A DNA stretch of 64,000 nucleotides from Przewalskia tangutica (GCA_029844215.1 CM056725.1:38284485-38348484); one strand, 5' to 3'. Numbered from the stretch's first letter, positions 1 to 11,334 are shown. Notes: generated from the letters alone by a model not told the origin. Made by a program: numbers and translations.

Positions 1-1229
1 ACCGAAAATTCAAAGACTTCCCGCAACAAACAGAAATCTTCTCCTTTATCGAGGCCGCTACCAAGCCAACCAGTGGGGTTATACATCTAACCCGAACGGT
101 ACAATTCTACTCCACGTAAAAGCTACACAAGTCTATCAGAATACACTATGTAAATACATCAAGATTTTCTTTCGAAAAAGTTTCTTATTATTCAGCTTAA
201 GTCAAAAGACATCACGACAACAACGTTCAGATTCTAAATATAGTATACTTCAACTATAGTCTAGCAATCATGTAATTTCCAATTACAATAGGACAAGATA
301 TTTACCTCGATAAGCCCATAATTATCCAAGTATAAAGTCGATCCTGGCAATCGCTTAGCTCCAACTCCGAGCGCCCAACCCGCTCTAAACCACCCTTAGA
401 AGTTCTAACCAACTTCTACACAATACTCCAACGGACTATGGAGATTTTCCTAGGGTTTCGGTTTTGTGACCGACGGAAGTATAATAGTATTTCCAAGCTT
501 TTCAGATAGGTATAACCTTAGAATACTACAAGGTATACTGGCTAAGGTAATGTGGGCATTATAACAATACTGTGAGAGTATTTCTACACCACAACGGGGG
601 GGTATGATACGAAAGCAACTTGGCTAGGGGGTGGGTACCCCACGGCCACACTACTAGGAGGGGGAGAGGGCTCTGCCAAGGGGCCTTTCAAAGGGAGAGG
701 GCTCTTGGACGAGAGTCAACAAGAGGAGAGGGAGGGATTTTAACACTTAGAAGATTTGTGGAAAGGATGAAGAATTCATCAAAGGGAGAGGGTATTTATA
801 GCACAAGCCAAGGCCAACCAATGGCCAAGATCTTGCCAAGTGCATAGCAAGTGTAGGCCAAGATCAAGCCATGTGCACCCTAACCCTACTCCACAAAACA
901 CTCCACAAAACAAGGCACAAAACAAGGCACAAATCAAGGCCATAAAGTAGCCCAATTCGGCCAAGGGTTGCCGCCCCTTGCTTCCAATGTGAGGGTGACA
1001 CATGTCACCCTCCCGTTGGTCCAAAATGTTTCGTCTCTCGGAAAAATCCGCAAAAATTAAAAATGACATAGCCGGAAATTCCCCTACGAAAGCTGTGGAA
1101 ACGTTTCGTCGAAAAACGACTCAAATCGGGTGTTGTGCACAAGGTGAAAATCGGCCAAGCCTACTTAAGCTTCCAAAAATTTTCTACGTACGTCCTTACG
1201 TACATACAATGGAAATACGGGGTATAACA
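1..1229 (-). repeat. 3' LTR of element A (partial, U3 side)
   Basis: Nearly the same as the U3 side of the other A LTR (about 6000-7281), ending at GGGGTATAACA, the reverse complement of the LTR start. It holds the U3, a TATA box and part of the transcribed region. The remaining 2.3 kb lies outside the window. Confidence 0.85.
793..800 (-). promoter_or_regulatory. TATA box in 3' LTR of A
   Basis: TATAAATA on the minus strand about 430 bp inside the LTR start. The same octamer sits at the matching place in most LTRs of the window, followed by a CT-rich stretch, so it is the likely LTR core promoter. Confidence 0.6.
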
Positions 1230-1244
1230 TTCTCCCCTCCTTAG
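1230..1244 (-). other. Polypurine tract of element A
   Basis: On the minus strand the bases CTAAGGAGGGGAGAA abut the LTR start TGTTATACC. This is the expected site of plus-strand DNA priming and matches the tracts of B, D, H and M in position. Confidence 0.8.
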
Positions 1245-1639
1245 AAACATTCGTCCCGAATGTTCCTTCTAAGTCTCAAAACAAACGCGCGCCGGTATAG
1301 TCTTTACTACTATACTTACGAGAACAAATCTGCCACACCTGGCCACAGAAAACACCTGCGCAAATACTCACATCTAAGCCCACGAGAAAACACCTCTAAT
1401 ATCACCAAAGTAATGATCACAACTACGCTTGCCATACATGCTCGCTTCTCCCTTTACTCGTCGTGATACCACTTTTGTCACTTTGCCGCGAGGTTCTAGT
1501 GTCACTCCGGCGACGCAACAAATGGTACCGGGCTGCATGCGATCCCTGAGGCTGTCGTACACTCGAACTCTTACCATATTTCTGATACTGCTTTAGTTTC
1601 CAAAACTCGGGGTTACTATCTCTTTACGTGGGCATCATT

Positions 1640-2260
1640 AACTGGGAACATTCTGGATGGATCTTCGATACTTTCCCGAACATAACAATACGAAAGACCG
1701 GACGTCCTGCCTCCTAAGTCGGACGGCAAATGCTAACATATAGGCAACCCGCCTATTCTTCACATGAACTCAAAGGCCCAAAGTAACTCGCTAAGTTTCC
1801 TCTGCTTTCCAAAGCTCGTCACACCGTCCGGTGGTACTTTCAGAAGACCGACCGTCAACTCAACTCTAAGCGCCGTCGCCGATTATCCGCACGATTCCTC
1901 CGAGCCGCCGAACTTCTTCTAGACAAGCTTCACACTATCCACACCGCTGGAACAAGCTCAACTAATCGTCAACCTTGCCAACATCGAACCAATCGACCGC
2001 AACTTTACACCTCCGCCTACAAGGCTTCAAAAGGTGACATCCGAACACCGAAATGGTAGCCTAACCACTCCTCCACAGAGACAACAATCCCACAACTATC
2101 CCTGAAATCAAGCACTGGCCCGAGGGCGAATGCGATTCTGAGACTCACCTGAGTTCTTAACACATGTTGGTAAAACTTCCAGAAACAAAAACAGCCGTAC
2201 CCTGGGCTCCACTGTCTGCCATAAGGTGAAGGTAGGCACCTGCGCAGCCTTACAACCTTT
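1640..2260 (-). pseudogene. Integrase relic of element A
   Basis: The minus strand aligns by eye with the second part of Tekay integrase. It starts near the LHGVP segment, passes the SDRGAQF-type strand, and reaches the region after the YEALYGRKCRSP block (WFDVG, about 1990-2030) and the HPVF-like segment before the chromodomain (near 1700). It has stops and frameshifts in every frame, so no enzyme is made. The N-terminal zinc domain and first catalytic Asp are missing, as in B and E, which suggests the deletion was inherited with the family rather than arising in each copy. Confidence 0.65.
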
Positions 2261-2899
2261 CGTTAAAACAACATCGCCGAGTGAACGGTCCCGATCAAGA
2301 ACACGATGGGCTGCCCCCATCGCCCAACCACCGTCGAACGCATCCACGAACTCGTGACACGTCAACTAAACTGGGCCTAACACCTCGTGACTTAACACAA
2401 GACGGGACCACCACAAACTGACCCCACCACCAAACCTGCCGCGGGTTGACCCGCAACGCGCACAATGCTAGCTCCACGAAGAAAAACTCTCACTAATCAC
2501 GCTACGAAAACCTAGCGTCTTCTTAGCTCAACTACCCCTTTCATTCCACACTACTTAGGGACCTATCCCAAACGTAGCTCACGCGGCACTATGCACTTCC
2601 GATACGGATCAAACATAACACTACACCGCTTCGAGATGGTCTCACCTCTAAGGTCTCTACGTATAAAACTCTAAGGCTCACACCTTCTCTATCCCCAAAA
2701 TCTTACTCTAACCCATCATGATTTCTAATCACAACTAACACACGCTATCGTAACATAGCACTTAAGGTATACTCACCTTATCACATATACAGATCTCAGA
2801 GGTTAAGGATATATCTATATCTATCGCCTCACTCCTTAGTCGTTCTAATCAAACTCGCCCGTAGGCGCATAGCTAAGGAAGGTGACGAACTACCCACCG
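2261..2899 (-). other. Interior of A between gag and integrase relics, no gene seen
   Basis: Non-coding interior shared with B (about 9720-10360) and E (about 62880-63520). It includes a GCGGGT/ACCCGC inverted repeat near 2440-2453 and a conserved stretch around 2640-2700. I see no full-length pol match here. Confidence 0.5.
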
Positions 2900-3557
2900 A
2901 TCCTCAAGGCTAAGTCCTTCTACCAGACACTCTTTCGACATCGCACTCGACGGTCATAGTACAACAAGTACCAACTAAAAGACGACATTCCCGATGGCGC
3001 TCACAACCGCGAACCTAAGCCCCGAGTTCTAACCAACTCTGCATACCCCGAACGCCCCGAAATCCGTGGAAGACCACTCGCACCGTGGATGTGCAAATCT
3101 AATCACGCGAGGCGACTCACCGAAAGTTACCAAAGGACCTTGCTACTCGCCCTCTTCGCCGCCCTTCGTTAACCCGTCGACTTACGCTTTCGCCGCGCAT
3201 AAGCCCGCATACGTGCCATGCTCGCCTAATCAAGAACTTACTCGCACAACCTTTTCGTTGATATTCATCAAGACTCGCGTACATCGGTATACTCTCCGTA
3301 GTCAAATCCATAGTTAGTAACAGGTCGCCTCTGAAATCTATATTCTGTTCCTGGCCGTGGAATCAAGGTTCACATATCATGGCCGCAGAGGAACCGCCGC
3401 CGCGTGCTTAAACTCACGGGCTAGTGACGCCGCAGAATCCTCGAATGAAGCATTACCCTAGGTAATGATTGGGCCTGTGCCCACGTAACCCTCTGAACTC
3501 TACTCGCAGCCTCCTCACGCTGCCTCCCGGGCCCGGTTTTGCCTCACGCGGAGGCAT
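2900..3557 (-). pseudogene. Shortened gag of element A (broken)
   Basis: The minus-strand start codon at 3557-3555 opens the conserved MPP N-terminus seen in J (46460) and B (8975). The downstream half resembles the J Gag: the RAYTQQAEKRRDRR-type stretch and the SFGNFRG tail are recognisable, and a CCHC-like segment lies near 2915-2975. Frameshifts and stops interrupt it. Gag would form the capsid-like particle and the knuckle would bind the element RNA. The frame is open and whole only in J. Confidence 0.65.
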
Positions 3558-3668
3558 ATCGGTAAGGGAAAGAAATACGTTAGAGGGTCCAACTTACAAC
3601 ACAGCTCTAAGGCACGATCTCAGAGTAAGAAGAAATAGAAACCAATCCTAAATATCCTATAGCCTCCT

Positions 3669-3702
3669 GATTATTGGTGTGGTGCACAACACACCGATAA
3701 TC
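3669..3702 (-). ncRNA. Leader hairpin of A with GTGCAC loop
   Basis: About 13-bp imperfect inverted repeat just downstream of the primer site on the minus strand; arms GATTATCGGTGTG and CACACCAATAATC. The apical loop holds the palindrome GTGCAC. It is kept in B, J, I, D and in changed form in F. It looks like a retroviral-style dimerisation or packaging hairpin; the role is inferred. Confidence 0.55.
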
Positions 3703-3747
3703 AAGACTTCATCGATACGGTGCATAGACACTTTCCGAGGATTAATC

Positions 3748-3759
3748 GCTTCGATACCA
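3748..3759 (-). other. Primer binding site of A (altered)
   Basis: On the minus strand TGGTATCGAAGC lies four bases from the LTR end. The canonical initiator tRNA-Met site is TGGTATCAGAGC; here CAG reads CGA, and the next CAG downstream also reads CGA. See the findings on systematic rewriting. Confidence 0.8.
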
Positions 3760-3763
3760 CTTT

Positions 3764-6700
3764 TGTCACGACCAACTGGGGCGTGGATCGTGCCTTACCC
3801 CGGGCACCCTAGTGATACAACATCAGAGTAATCAGCGGAACATAAAACACATACATGAAACAAATGAAGTACAAAACAGTAATCTGAGGAAAACTTGCCT
3901 TTCGGCATATATATAAATACAACTCTTACAAATGAACAGTTTAATCCCTTTTACAAACCCTGCCCACAACAAGATTTCATGCACTTACGAATGATATGAC
4001 AACAACGACGGACAGTGGCCCCGCCATACCCCCGAATGTAAGCACCTAAAACAACAGGACTATACCACGATAAGCCTCCGAGAAACGGAGCTTTCCCAAA
4101 CGCCGAATCGTGACCCTAAGAGCGAGGATCAACGATCGGTGTACCTTACTGCGGCATGAACGCAGCCCCGGGCGAGGTCGATAACAGTACCGAGTATGTG
4201 AAATCGAAAATAAATCAGAAATGAAATCATAGCAGCCATATAAAGCAGAGACATGTAAGATAACCAAACTACGCTACAACAAAGCGATATGTCAAGTCGT
4301 GACTCACGCCTCGAGTTATCACTCAAGTATAACAATGGGTCTCGTGCCCACAACATCAATCATGCCCGTGGAATACCTTCCTCACCGCCAGCCTATGATA
4401 TAAAAGCACCAAGGAACACACATGAACACCGTGTCCCACCTGTGTCATAATAAAATGCAGACGGTAAGTACGAAGGCATAGCCGACTACTAAAAACCCAC
4501 AGCACAACCAGGTCATGAATCAGATCATAAGATCTGTCTAGACCGTCACATGATCAAAGCCGCCACTTGCCCGCAAAGATCAATGTACGCTGCCTAACCT
4601 CGAACTCCCGCAGCTCGCATAGGCCAAACTCATAGGCCCGCATGAGGTATAACCCCGCATCGAGGGTAGCTACTCCCAGCCGTCTGGACTCGCCGTCCGC
4701 ATGGCCACAAGGACCGCATGACCACAAGGGCCGCACACTAACCTGGAACTCCCGCAGTTCCGCATAGGCCCTACAGACCCGCATAAGGTATTCTCGAATC
4801 ATAGGTCCATCGACCCGCTGAAGTCTACCCGCGTCGGAGGCGCTTAACCTCCGGAATATGTCACGATGAGTGGCACAATACTATCATAACGACTGATAGT
4901 TAAGAAGCACAATCAAGGGAAAACCCCTTTACACAAACATCACAAGATACTATCACACGTAGCATCCTAACATGATTACTTATCAAAGCAACGAGAGTAT
5001 TACCAGGCTATCACAATTCAATCCAATCAAGTTAGTCACACAAGGTCCTTTCTACTTTAAGTTAACAAGTTCGAATTAATCCCCAAAGTACTTTATACAA
5101 TAACTCTTTTAAAAGGTACGTCAAAAGTCACACAATACCGTAGTATATAAAAATAGAGTGACTATCTTTTAAGTAAACTAAGATACTTACCTTTGTAAAA
5201 TCAAGTAACAACATTATTTTCCAAACGCCCAAGTTTGCCTAATTTCAAATGTTCACGTTTCTTATTTTAGAAAGGTTTCGTAGTTCGTAGTCTTATTCAT
5301 TTAAGAATATAATTCTCTTTTAAACAATCTAAGAAACATAAGTCTTATGTGAGTAGGATATTCTTGTTTATAACAATCTTATTACAGCAGCCATGATCTA
5401 GGAAATATCATTTTGTCTCATCTTAGCTTCTATGCAGATGGAAGTTTCTACTGGTTTTAATAATACTTAATTATTCAAAACATTTCCTTTTATTAACGCT
5501 GCAGTGGTTTGTCGATACACATCCTGATTTCCAAAATCAGTAAAACATTCTTAAGCCGTTATACCTAACTTCCCATAAAGCTAGTATAACTCTTAAGTTT
5601 TCAAAAGAAACCAAGTATCACTCTTCTTTCAAAACGATTTAGAAATCCTTTGAAATACTTCAAGTTCTTTATTATCACACATCAAGCCAGTTATAAACAA
5701 ATCATTTACCTTTTAAAAACCACAAAGTATTTTCGGACCTACATAAAGCTGTTATAACCAACTTCCCATAAAACCGTTATAACACTTTATGTTTCAAACC
5801 AATCAAATACATTTAACACATGTACGTCTACCGTACTACATAGTTCACACATATCATGCTAGAAGAGATAGGAAGAGGTTCACATACCTCGCGACGAGTA
5901 TCGACTAATAGCAAAACGCTCCAAGTACTTCCAACCGTCGGCTACTCCTTAAGCCAAGTAGATCGCGCCACACGTAGTACTTCAACCTATAAGGCCACAA
6001 GGCGCTTATTAACATTTAGACCTCATCGCAGAACATACTACCGAAAATTCGAAGACTCTCCGCATCAGCGTAAATCTCCCCCTTTATCGAGGCCGGCTAC
6101 CAAGCCAACCAGGGTTACACATCTAACCCGAACGGTACAATTCTACTCACGTAAAAGCTACACAAGTCTCAGAATACACCCTATGTAAATACAATTCAAG
6201 ACTCTTCTTCAAAAGTTTCTTATTATTCAGCTTAAGTCAAAAGACATCACGACAACAACGTTCAGTTCTACATATAGTATACTTCAACTATAGTCTAACA
6301 ATCATGTAGTTTCCAATTACAATAGAGGGACAAGATATTTACCTCGATAAGCCCATAATTATCCAAGTATACAGTCGATCCTGGGCAATCGTTTAGCTCC
6401 AACTCCGAGCGCTCCAACCCGCTCTAAACCACCCTTAGAAGTTCTAACCAACTTCTACACAATACTCCAACGGACTATGGAGATTTTCCTAGGGTTTCGG
6501 TTTTGTGACTGACGGAAAGTATAATAGTATTTCTGGGCTTTTCATATAGGTATAACCTTAGAATACTACAAGGTATACGGCTAAGGTAATTTGGGCATTA
6601 TAACAATACTTTTGAGAGTATTTCTACACCACAAAGGGGGTATTATACGAAAGCAACTAGGCTAGGGGGGGGGGTACCCCACGGCCACACTACTAGGAGG

Positions 6701-7281
6701 GGGGGGAGAGGGCTCTCGGCCAAGGGGGCCTTTCAAAGGGGGAGAGGGGCTCTTGGACGAGAGTCAACAAGAGGGGAGAGGGAGGGATTTTAACACTTAG
6801 AAGATTTGTGGAAAGGATGAAGAATTCATCAAAGGGAGAGGGGTATTTATAGCATAAGCCAAGGCCAACCAATGGCCAAGATCTTGCCAAGTGCATAGCA
6901 AGTGTAGGGCCAAGATCAAGCCATGTGCACCCTAACCCTACTCCACAAAACACTCCACAAAACAAGGCACAAAACAAGGCACAAATCAAGGCCATAAAGT
7001 AGCCCAATTCGGCCAAGGGTTGCCGCCCCTTGCTTCCAATGTGAGGGTGACACATGTCACCCTCCCGTTGGTCCAAAATATTTCGTCTCTCGGAAAAATC
7101 CGCAAAAATTAAAAATGACATAGCCGGAAATTCCCCTACGAAAGCTGTGGAAACGTTTCGTCGAAAAACGACTCAAATCGGGTGTTGTGCACAAGGTGAA
7201 AATCGGCCAAGCCTACTTAAGCTTCCAAAAATTTTCTACGTACGTCCTTACGTACATACACTGGAAATACGGGGTATAACA
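3764..7281 (-). repeat. 5' LTR of element A, 3.5 kb
   Basis: Bounded by TGTCACGACC (minus-strand LTR end) and GGGGTATAACA (minus-strand LTR start). It contains the GC-rich TGCGG-word block (about 4600-4850), the TTATAACGG repeats near 5750-5785, and a TATA box at 6844-6851. It matches the overlapping part of the left A LTR closely. Open frames inside it, including a hydrophobic 142-codon one at 6693-7121, are not gag-pol and look incidental. Confidence 0.88.
6844..6851 (-). promoter_or_regulatory. TATA box in 5' LTR of A
   Basis: TATAAATA on the minus strand about 430 bp from the LTR start. This would be the promoter for genomic RNA of A. Most of the LTR (over 2.9 kb) lies downstream of it. 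Confidence 0.65.
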
Positions 7282-8770
7282 GGAAATTAGGCAAACTTGA
7301 TCATTGGAAAAGAATGTTGCTACTTGATTTTACAAAGAGAAGTAATTGATTTACTTTAAAAGGATAGTCACTCTATTTATACTACGGGTATTGTGTGACA
7401 TTGTGAAAGTAACGTATCTTTTAAAGAGTTAACGTATGAAGTACTTTGGGGATAAAACCCCGAACTTGTTAGCATATAGTAGAAAGTACCTTGTGTGTAT
7501 AACTTGATTGTGTTGGTTGTGATAGCCTGGTAATACTTTCTTGTTGATTGATAAGTAAACATGCTAGGATGCTACGTGTGTTAGTATCTTGTGATGTTGT
7601 GTAAAGGGGTTTCCTTCGTTGTGCTTATGTTGCTTAACGATAAGCTGTTGTGTTAGTATTTTACATCACTCATCTCTTGAGATGATTCCGGTTAAGTCGC
7701 CTCCGACGCGGTAGACTCAGCGGTCGATGGACCTATGATTCGAGAATACCTCATGCAGGTCCCGGGGGCCTATGCGGAACTACGAGAGTTCCAGGTTAGT
7801 ATGCGTCCTTTATGGGCATGCGGTCCATGTGGCCATGCGGATCAAGTCCGTGACGTTGCGGGAGTAGCTACCTCGATGCGGGAATACCTCGCGGGCCGAT
7901 GAGATTGGCCTATGCGAGTCGCGGAGTTCCAGGGTTAGACGCGTACATTGATACTGTGGGCAAGTGGCCAGCTTTGATCATGTGACGGTCTAGACAGATC
8001 TTATGATACAGTTCATGACCTTGTTGGTACTGTGGGTTGTTAGTAGTCGGCTATGCCTTCGTACTTACCCCGTACAGTTTTATGATGACACAGGTGGGAC
8101 CTGGTGTTCATATGTGTTCCTTGGTGCTTTTATATCATAGACTGCCGGCAGTGAGGAAGGTATTCCACGGGCATGATTGATGTTGTGGGCCTGAGACCCA
8201 TTGTTATACTTGAGTGATGACTTGAGGGCGTGAGTCCCTGACTTGACATGACTGCTTTGTTGTAAATCAGTTCGGTTCTCATACATGTCTCCTGCTTTAT
8301 ATGACTGCTATGATTTCATTTACAGTATGTATTTTCAGCCAGATACTCTGCACTGTACTGACCTCCTTCGGGGGGCTGCGTTCATGCCGCAGGTAAAGGT
8401 ACACCAGTCGTTGATCCTCGCTCTTAGGGTCACAGTTCAGCTTGTGGGAAGCTCCGTTTCTCCGGAGGCTTATCTTGGTATAGTCCCCTGTTGTTGTAGG
8501 TGTTTACGTTCAGGGGTATGGCGGGGCCCTGTCCCGCCATTGTTGTCGTATCATTTCTTAGAGGTCTGTAGTCCTGTTGTGGGCAGGGTTGGTAAAAAGG
8601 ATTAAACTGTTCAGTTGTAAAAGTTGTTATTTATATATGCCGAAAGGCAAGTTTTCCTCAGATTACTGTTTTGTACTTCACTTGTTTCATGTATATGTTT
8701 TATGTTCCGCTGACGATGTTGTGTCACTAGGGTGCCCGGTAAGGCACCATCACGCCCGCTGGTCGTGACA
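7282..8770 (+). repeat. 5' LTR of B (3' part only)
   Basis: From 7282 this matches the 3' LTR from 13551 almost base for base for the first several hundred bases, then with scattered small differences concentrated at CTG and CAG words, to the shared end GGTCGTGACA. The missing first 2.2 kb was displaced by insertion of element A and should lie left of the window. Confidence 0.88.
8518..8540 (+). ncRNA. GC hairpin in LTR of B
   Basis: ATGGCGGG (8518-8525), seven-base loop, CCCGCCAT (8533-8540): a perfect 8-bp stem. The same hairpin is found about 250-310 bp from the end of most LTRs here. In H and L some changes leave G-U pairs. The role is unknown. Confidence 0.55.
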
Positions 8771-8773
8771 GAG

Positions 8774-8785
8774 TGGTATCAGAGC
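8774..8785 (+). other. Primer binding site of B
   Basis: TGGTATCAGAGC, the exact 12-base complement of the 3' end of plant initiator tRNA-Met, three bases after the LTR end. This is the intact reference for the altered sites in A, I, J, D and E. Confidence 0.9.
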
Positions 8786-8831
8786 AGTTAATCCTCGGAA
8801 AGTGTCTACAGGCCGTATCCAGTAGAGTCTT

Positions 8832-8865
8832 GATTATCGGTGTGTTGTGCACCACGCCAATAATC
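8832..8865 (+). ncRNA. Leader hairpin of B with GTGCAC loop
   Basis: GATTATCGGTGTG pairs with CACGCCAATAATC. Relative to A and J, one A-to-G change in the 3' arm turns a U-A pair into a U-G pair. The loop holds GTGCAC. Confidence 0.55.
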
Positions 8866-8974
8866 AGGAGGCTATAGGATATTTAGGATGGTTTCTATTC
8901 TTCTCACTCTGAGATCGTGCCTTAGAGCGGTGTTGAAAGTTGGACCCTCTGACGAAATTCTTTCCCTTATCGTT

Positions 8975-9708
8975 ATGCCTCCGCGTAGGGCAACCCGGGC
9001 CCAGGAGGGCAAGGCAGCCGAGGGAGCTGCGAGTTGAGTTCGGAGGGTTGCGTGGGCACAAGCCCAATTATCACCTTGGATGGTGCTTCATTCGGGGATT
9101 TCTGCGACGTCACTAGCCCCAGCAGAGTTTAGCACGGCGGCAGCAGTTCCTACTGCGGCCATGATATTTGAACCTTCAGTGCCACGATTGGGAACAGAGA
9201 ATATAGATTGCAGAGAGACGACCCTGTTACTAGCTATGGATGTGGCTACCAGAGAATATACCGATGTACCGCGAGTCTTGATGACTATCTAAAGAGAGGG
9301 TTGTACAAGAGTAATTCTTCAGCTAGGCGTGAGCATGGCCTATGAACGGGCTTATACGCAGCAGGCCGAGAAACGTAGAGATCGACGGGTTAACGAGGGA
9401 CATCAGAAGGGGGCCAGAGCAGCTAGGTCCTTTGGTAACTTCGAGGCAAGTCGCCTCACCAGCAGATTAGATTATGCACATCCGCCAGTGCAAAGAGGTC
9501 CCCCACGGGATTCAGTACGTTCGGGGTATGCAGGAGTTGGTCAGGACTCGTGGTTTTCGATTCATCAGGTGATGACGTCATCTCGGGAATGTCGTCTTTT
9601 TAGATTGATACTTGTTGTACCTGTGGCCGTCAGGGCCATATGTCGAATAGGTGACCTAGTAGAAGGATTTTGTCTTCAGTACCGGTGGGTAGTTCGTCAC
9701 CTTCCTTA
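8975..9708 (+). pseudogene. Shortened gag of element B (broken)
   Basis: The conserved start reads MPPRRATRAQEGKAAEGAAS and then meets a stop where J reads Arg. Later frames give the RAYTQQAEKRRDRRVNEG stretch (about 9345-9400), the SFGNF tail (about 9428) and a CCHC knuckle with CTCGRQGHMSNR at about 9613-9650. The order and spacing match the intact 223-residue Gag of J. Compared with full-length Tekay Gag it lacks the front half of the capsid domain. It is too damaged to make a whole protein. Confidence 0.7.
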
Positions 9709-9709
9709 A

Positions 9710-10359
9710 CTATGCGCCCTACGGGGCAGGTTCGATTAGAACGACATAGGGGAGTGAAGAAAGATGCAGTCATATCCTAAACCCTCTAGAATTTTGTTTA
9801 TGTGATAAGGTGAGTATACCTTAAGTGCTATGTTCTGGTAGCAGTATGTTAGTTGTGATTAGAAATCATGGTTGTTTAACCGAGTAAGATGTTGGGGGAT
9901 AGAGAAAGTGTGAGCCTTAGAGTTTTACGCGTAGAGACCTTAGAGGTAAGGCCATCTCGAGTAAAAGACGTATATTATGTTTGACCCTTATAGGAGTGCA
10001 TAGTGCACGTGAGCTATGTTCGTGGGATAAGTCCCTGAGTAGTGTGGAAGGAAAGAGGGTAGTTGAGCTAAGAAGACCGCTAGGTTTTCGTAACGTGTTT
10101 TGAGAGATTGTTCCTTCGGGGAGATAGTATTTTGCGCCTTGCCGGGTCGGGTTGAGGCCACGTTGCGGGTCAACCCGCGGCATGTTTGGTGGTGGGGTCT
10201 GGTTGTGGTGGTCCCGCCTTGTGGAAGGGTCACGAGGGTGTTAGGCCCAAGTTTAGTTAACCAGCGTACGAGTTCGTGGATGCGTTCGACCAGTGGTCGG
10301 TCGATGGGGGCAGCCCATCGTGTTCTTCGGTCGGGACCGTTCACTCGGCAGTGTTGATT
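9710..10359 (+). other. Interior of B between gag and integrase relics, no gene seen
   Basis: Shared with A and E but without recognisable protease or RT. It includes conserved text around 9908-9955 and a GC-rich segment with the GCGGGT/ACCCGC inverted repeat near 10167-10180. Open frames here (for example 10100-10357) are not conserved as protein across the copies. Confidence 0.5.
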
Positions 10360-11030
10360 TATCAGAAAGGTTGTAAGGCTGCACGGGGTGCCTACCTTCA
10401 CCTTATGGCAGACAGTGGAGCCCAGGTTACGGCTGTTTTTGTTTCTGGAAGTTTTACCAGGCAGGGTTAAGGACTCAGGTGAGTCTCGACCGCATTCGCC
10501 TCGCCGCGATGTGGAATTCAGGGGTAGTTGTGAAGATTGTTGTCTCCTGTGGAGGGAGCGTTTAAGCTACCATTTCAGTGTTCGGAGGTCGCCTTATGAA
10601 GCCTTGTAGGGGCGGAAGTGTAAGTTGCCGGTCGATTGGTTCGATGTTGGCAAGGTTCAGACAGTTGGTTCAGGCTTGTTCCAGCAGACTGTGGATAGGG
10701 AAAAGCTCATCTAGAAGAAGTTCTGGCAGCTCAGAGGAATCGTGCGGATAATCGGCGACGACGCTTAGAGTTCAGGTTGACGGTCGGTCTTCTTGAAAGT
10801 ACCACCCCGGACAGGGTGTGACGAGTTTTGGAAACAGAAGGAACTTAGCCCGAGTTACTTTGGGCCTTTAAGAGTTCATGTGAAGAATAGGCCAGGTTGC
10901 CTATATGTTAGCTTTTGCCGTCCGACTTAGGAGGCAGGACGTCCGGTCTTTCGTATTGTTATGTTCGGGAAAGTATCGAAGATCCATCCAGAAGGTTCCC
11001 AGTTAATGATGCCCACGTAAAGAGATAGTA
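10360..11030 (+). pseudogene. Integrase relic of element B
   Basis: Read with frameshifts, this follows Tekay integrase: RLHGVP-like text near 10375-10395, DSGAQV for SDRGAQF near 10412, GTQVS-like text near 10470, PYEAL near 10592-10606, then CKLPVDWFDVGKVQTVG (10618-10668), FLKVPP (about 10793) and RPVF near 10940 before the lost chromodomain. Stops are frequent. The front of integrase and all of RT and RNase H are absent, so the element would depend on enzymes from a partner. Confidence 0.7.
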
Positions 11031-11320
11031 ACCCCGAGTTTTGGAAACTAAAGCGATCGAAATGTGGTAAGGGTTCGAGTGACGAGCCTTCATGATCGCA
11101 GTTGGCACCATTTGTTGGGTCGTCGAGCTAGGCTCGCGGCAAAGTGACAAAAGTGTATTTGTGGTGATGTTAGAGGTGTTTCCTCGTAGACTTGGATATA
11201 AGTATGTTGCGCAGGTATTTTCTGTGGCCAGGTATGGCAGGATTGTTTCGTAAGTATAGAAGTGAAGACTATCTTTGGCGCACGATGTTTTGAGACTTAG
11301 AATGAACATTCGGACGAATG

Positions 11321-11334
11321 TTTCTAAGGAAGAA
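11321..11334 (+). other. Polypurine tract of B
   Basis: TTTCTAAGGAAGAA directly before the LTR start TGTTATACCC, following a GAACATTCGGACGAATG motif also seen before the LTRs of D, H and I. Confidence 0.8.

Larger units (their letters stand above)
1..7281 (-). mobile_element. Element A: non-autonomous Tekay-like LTR retrotransposon, cut by window edge
   Basis: Read on the minus strand: 5' LTR 3764-7281, interior 1230-3763, 3' LTR from 1229 running off the left edge. The interior is only about 2.5 kb, with a gag remnant near the primer site and an integrase relic near the polypurine tract. I find no protease, RT or RNase H. Its right end (TGTTATACCCC read on minus) joins the middle of a plus-strand LTR at 7282, so A inserted into element B. 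The target duplication cannot be checked because the left end is outside the window. Overall structure matches B (8771-11334). Confidence 0.85.

Noticed and set aside
6693..7121. 142-codon minus-strand frame with a hydrophobic stretch in the LTR of A
   Set aside because: It crosses the U3, TATA box and LTR leader, overlaps the promoter, and is not kept whole in other LTR copies (only 96 codons at 779-1069).
7377..7562. 61-codon frame found identically at 13646-13831
   Set aside because: The two are the same LTR position in the two LTRs of B; identity reflects LTR duplication, not protein constraint.
9988..10401. 137-codon minus-strand frame in B
   Set aside because: Antisense to the spacer and integrase relic; not open in A or E.
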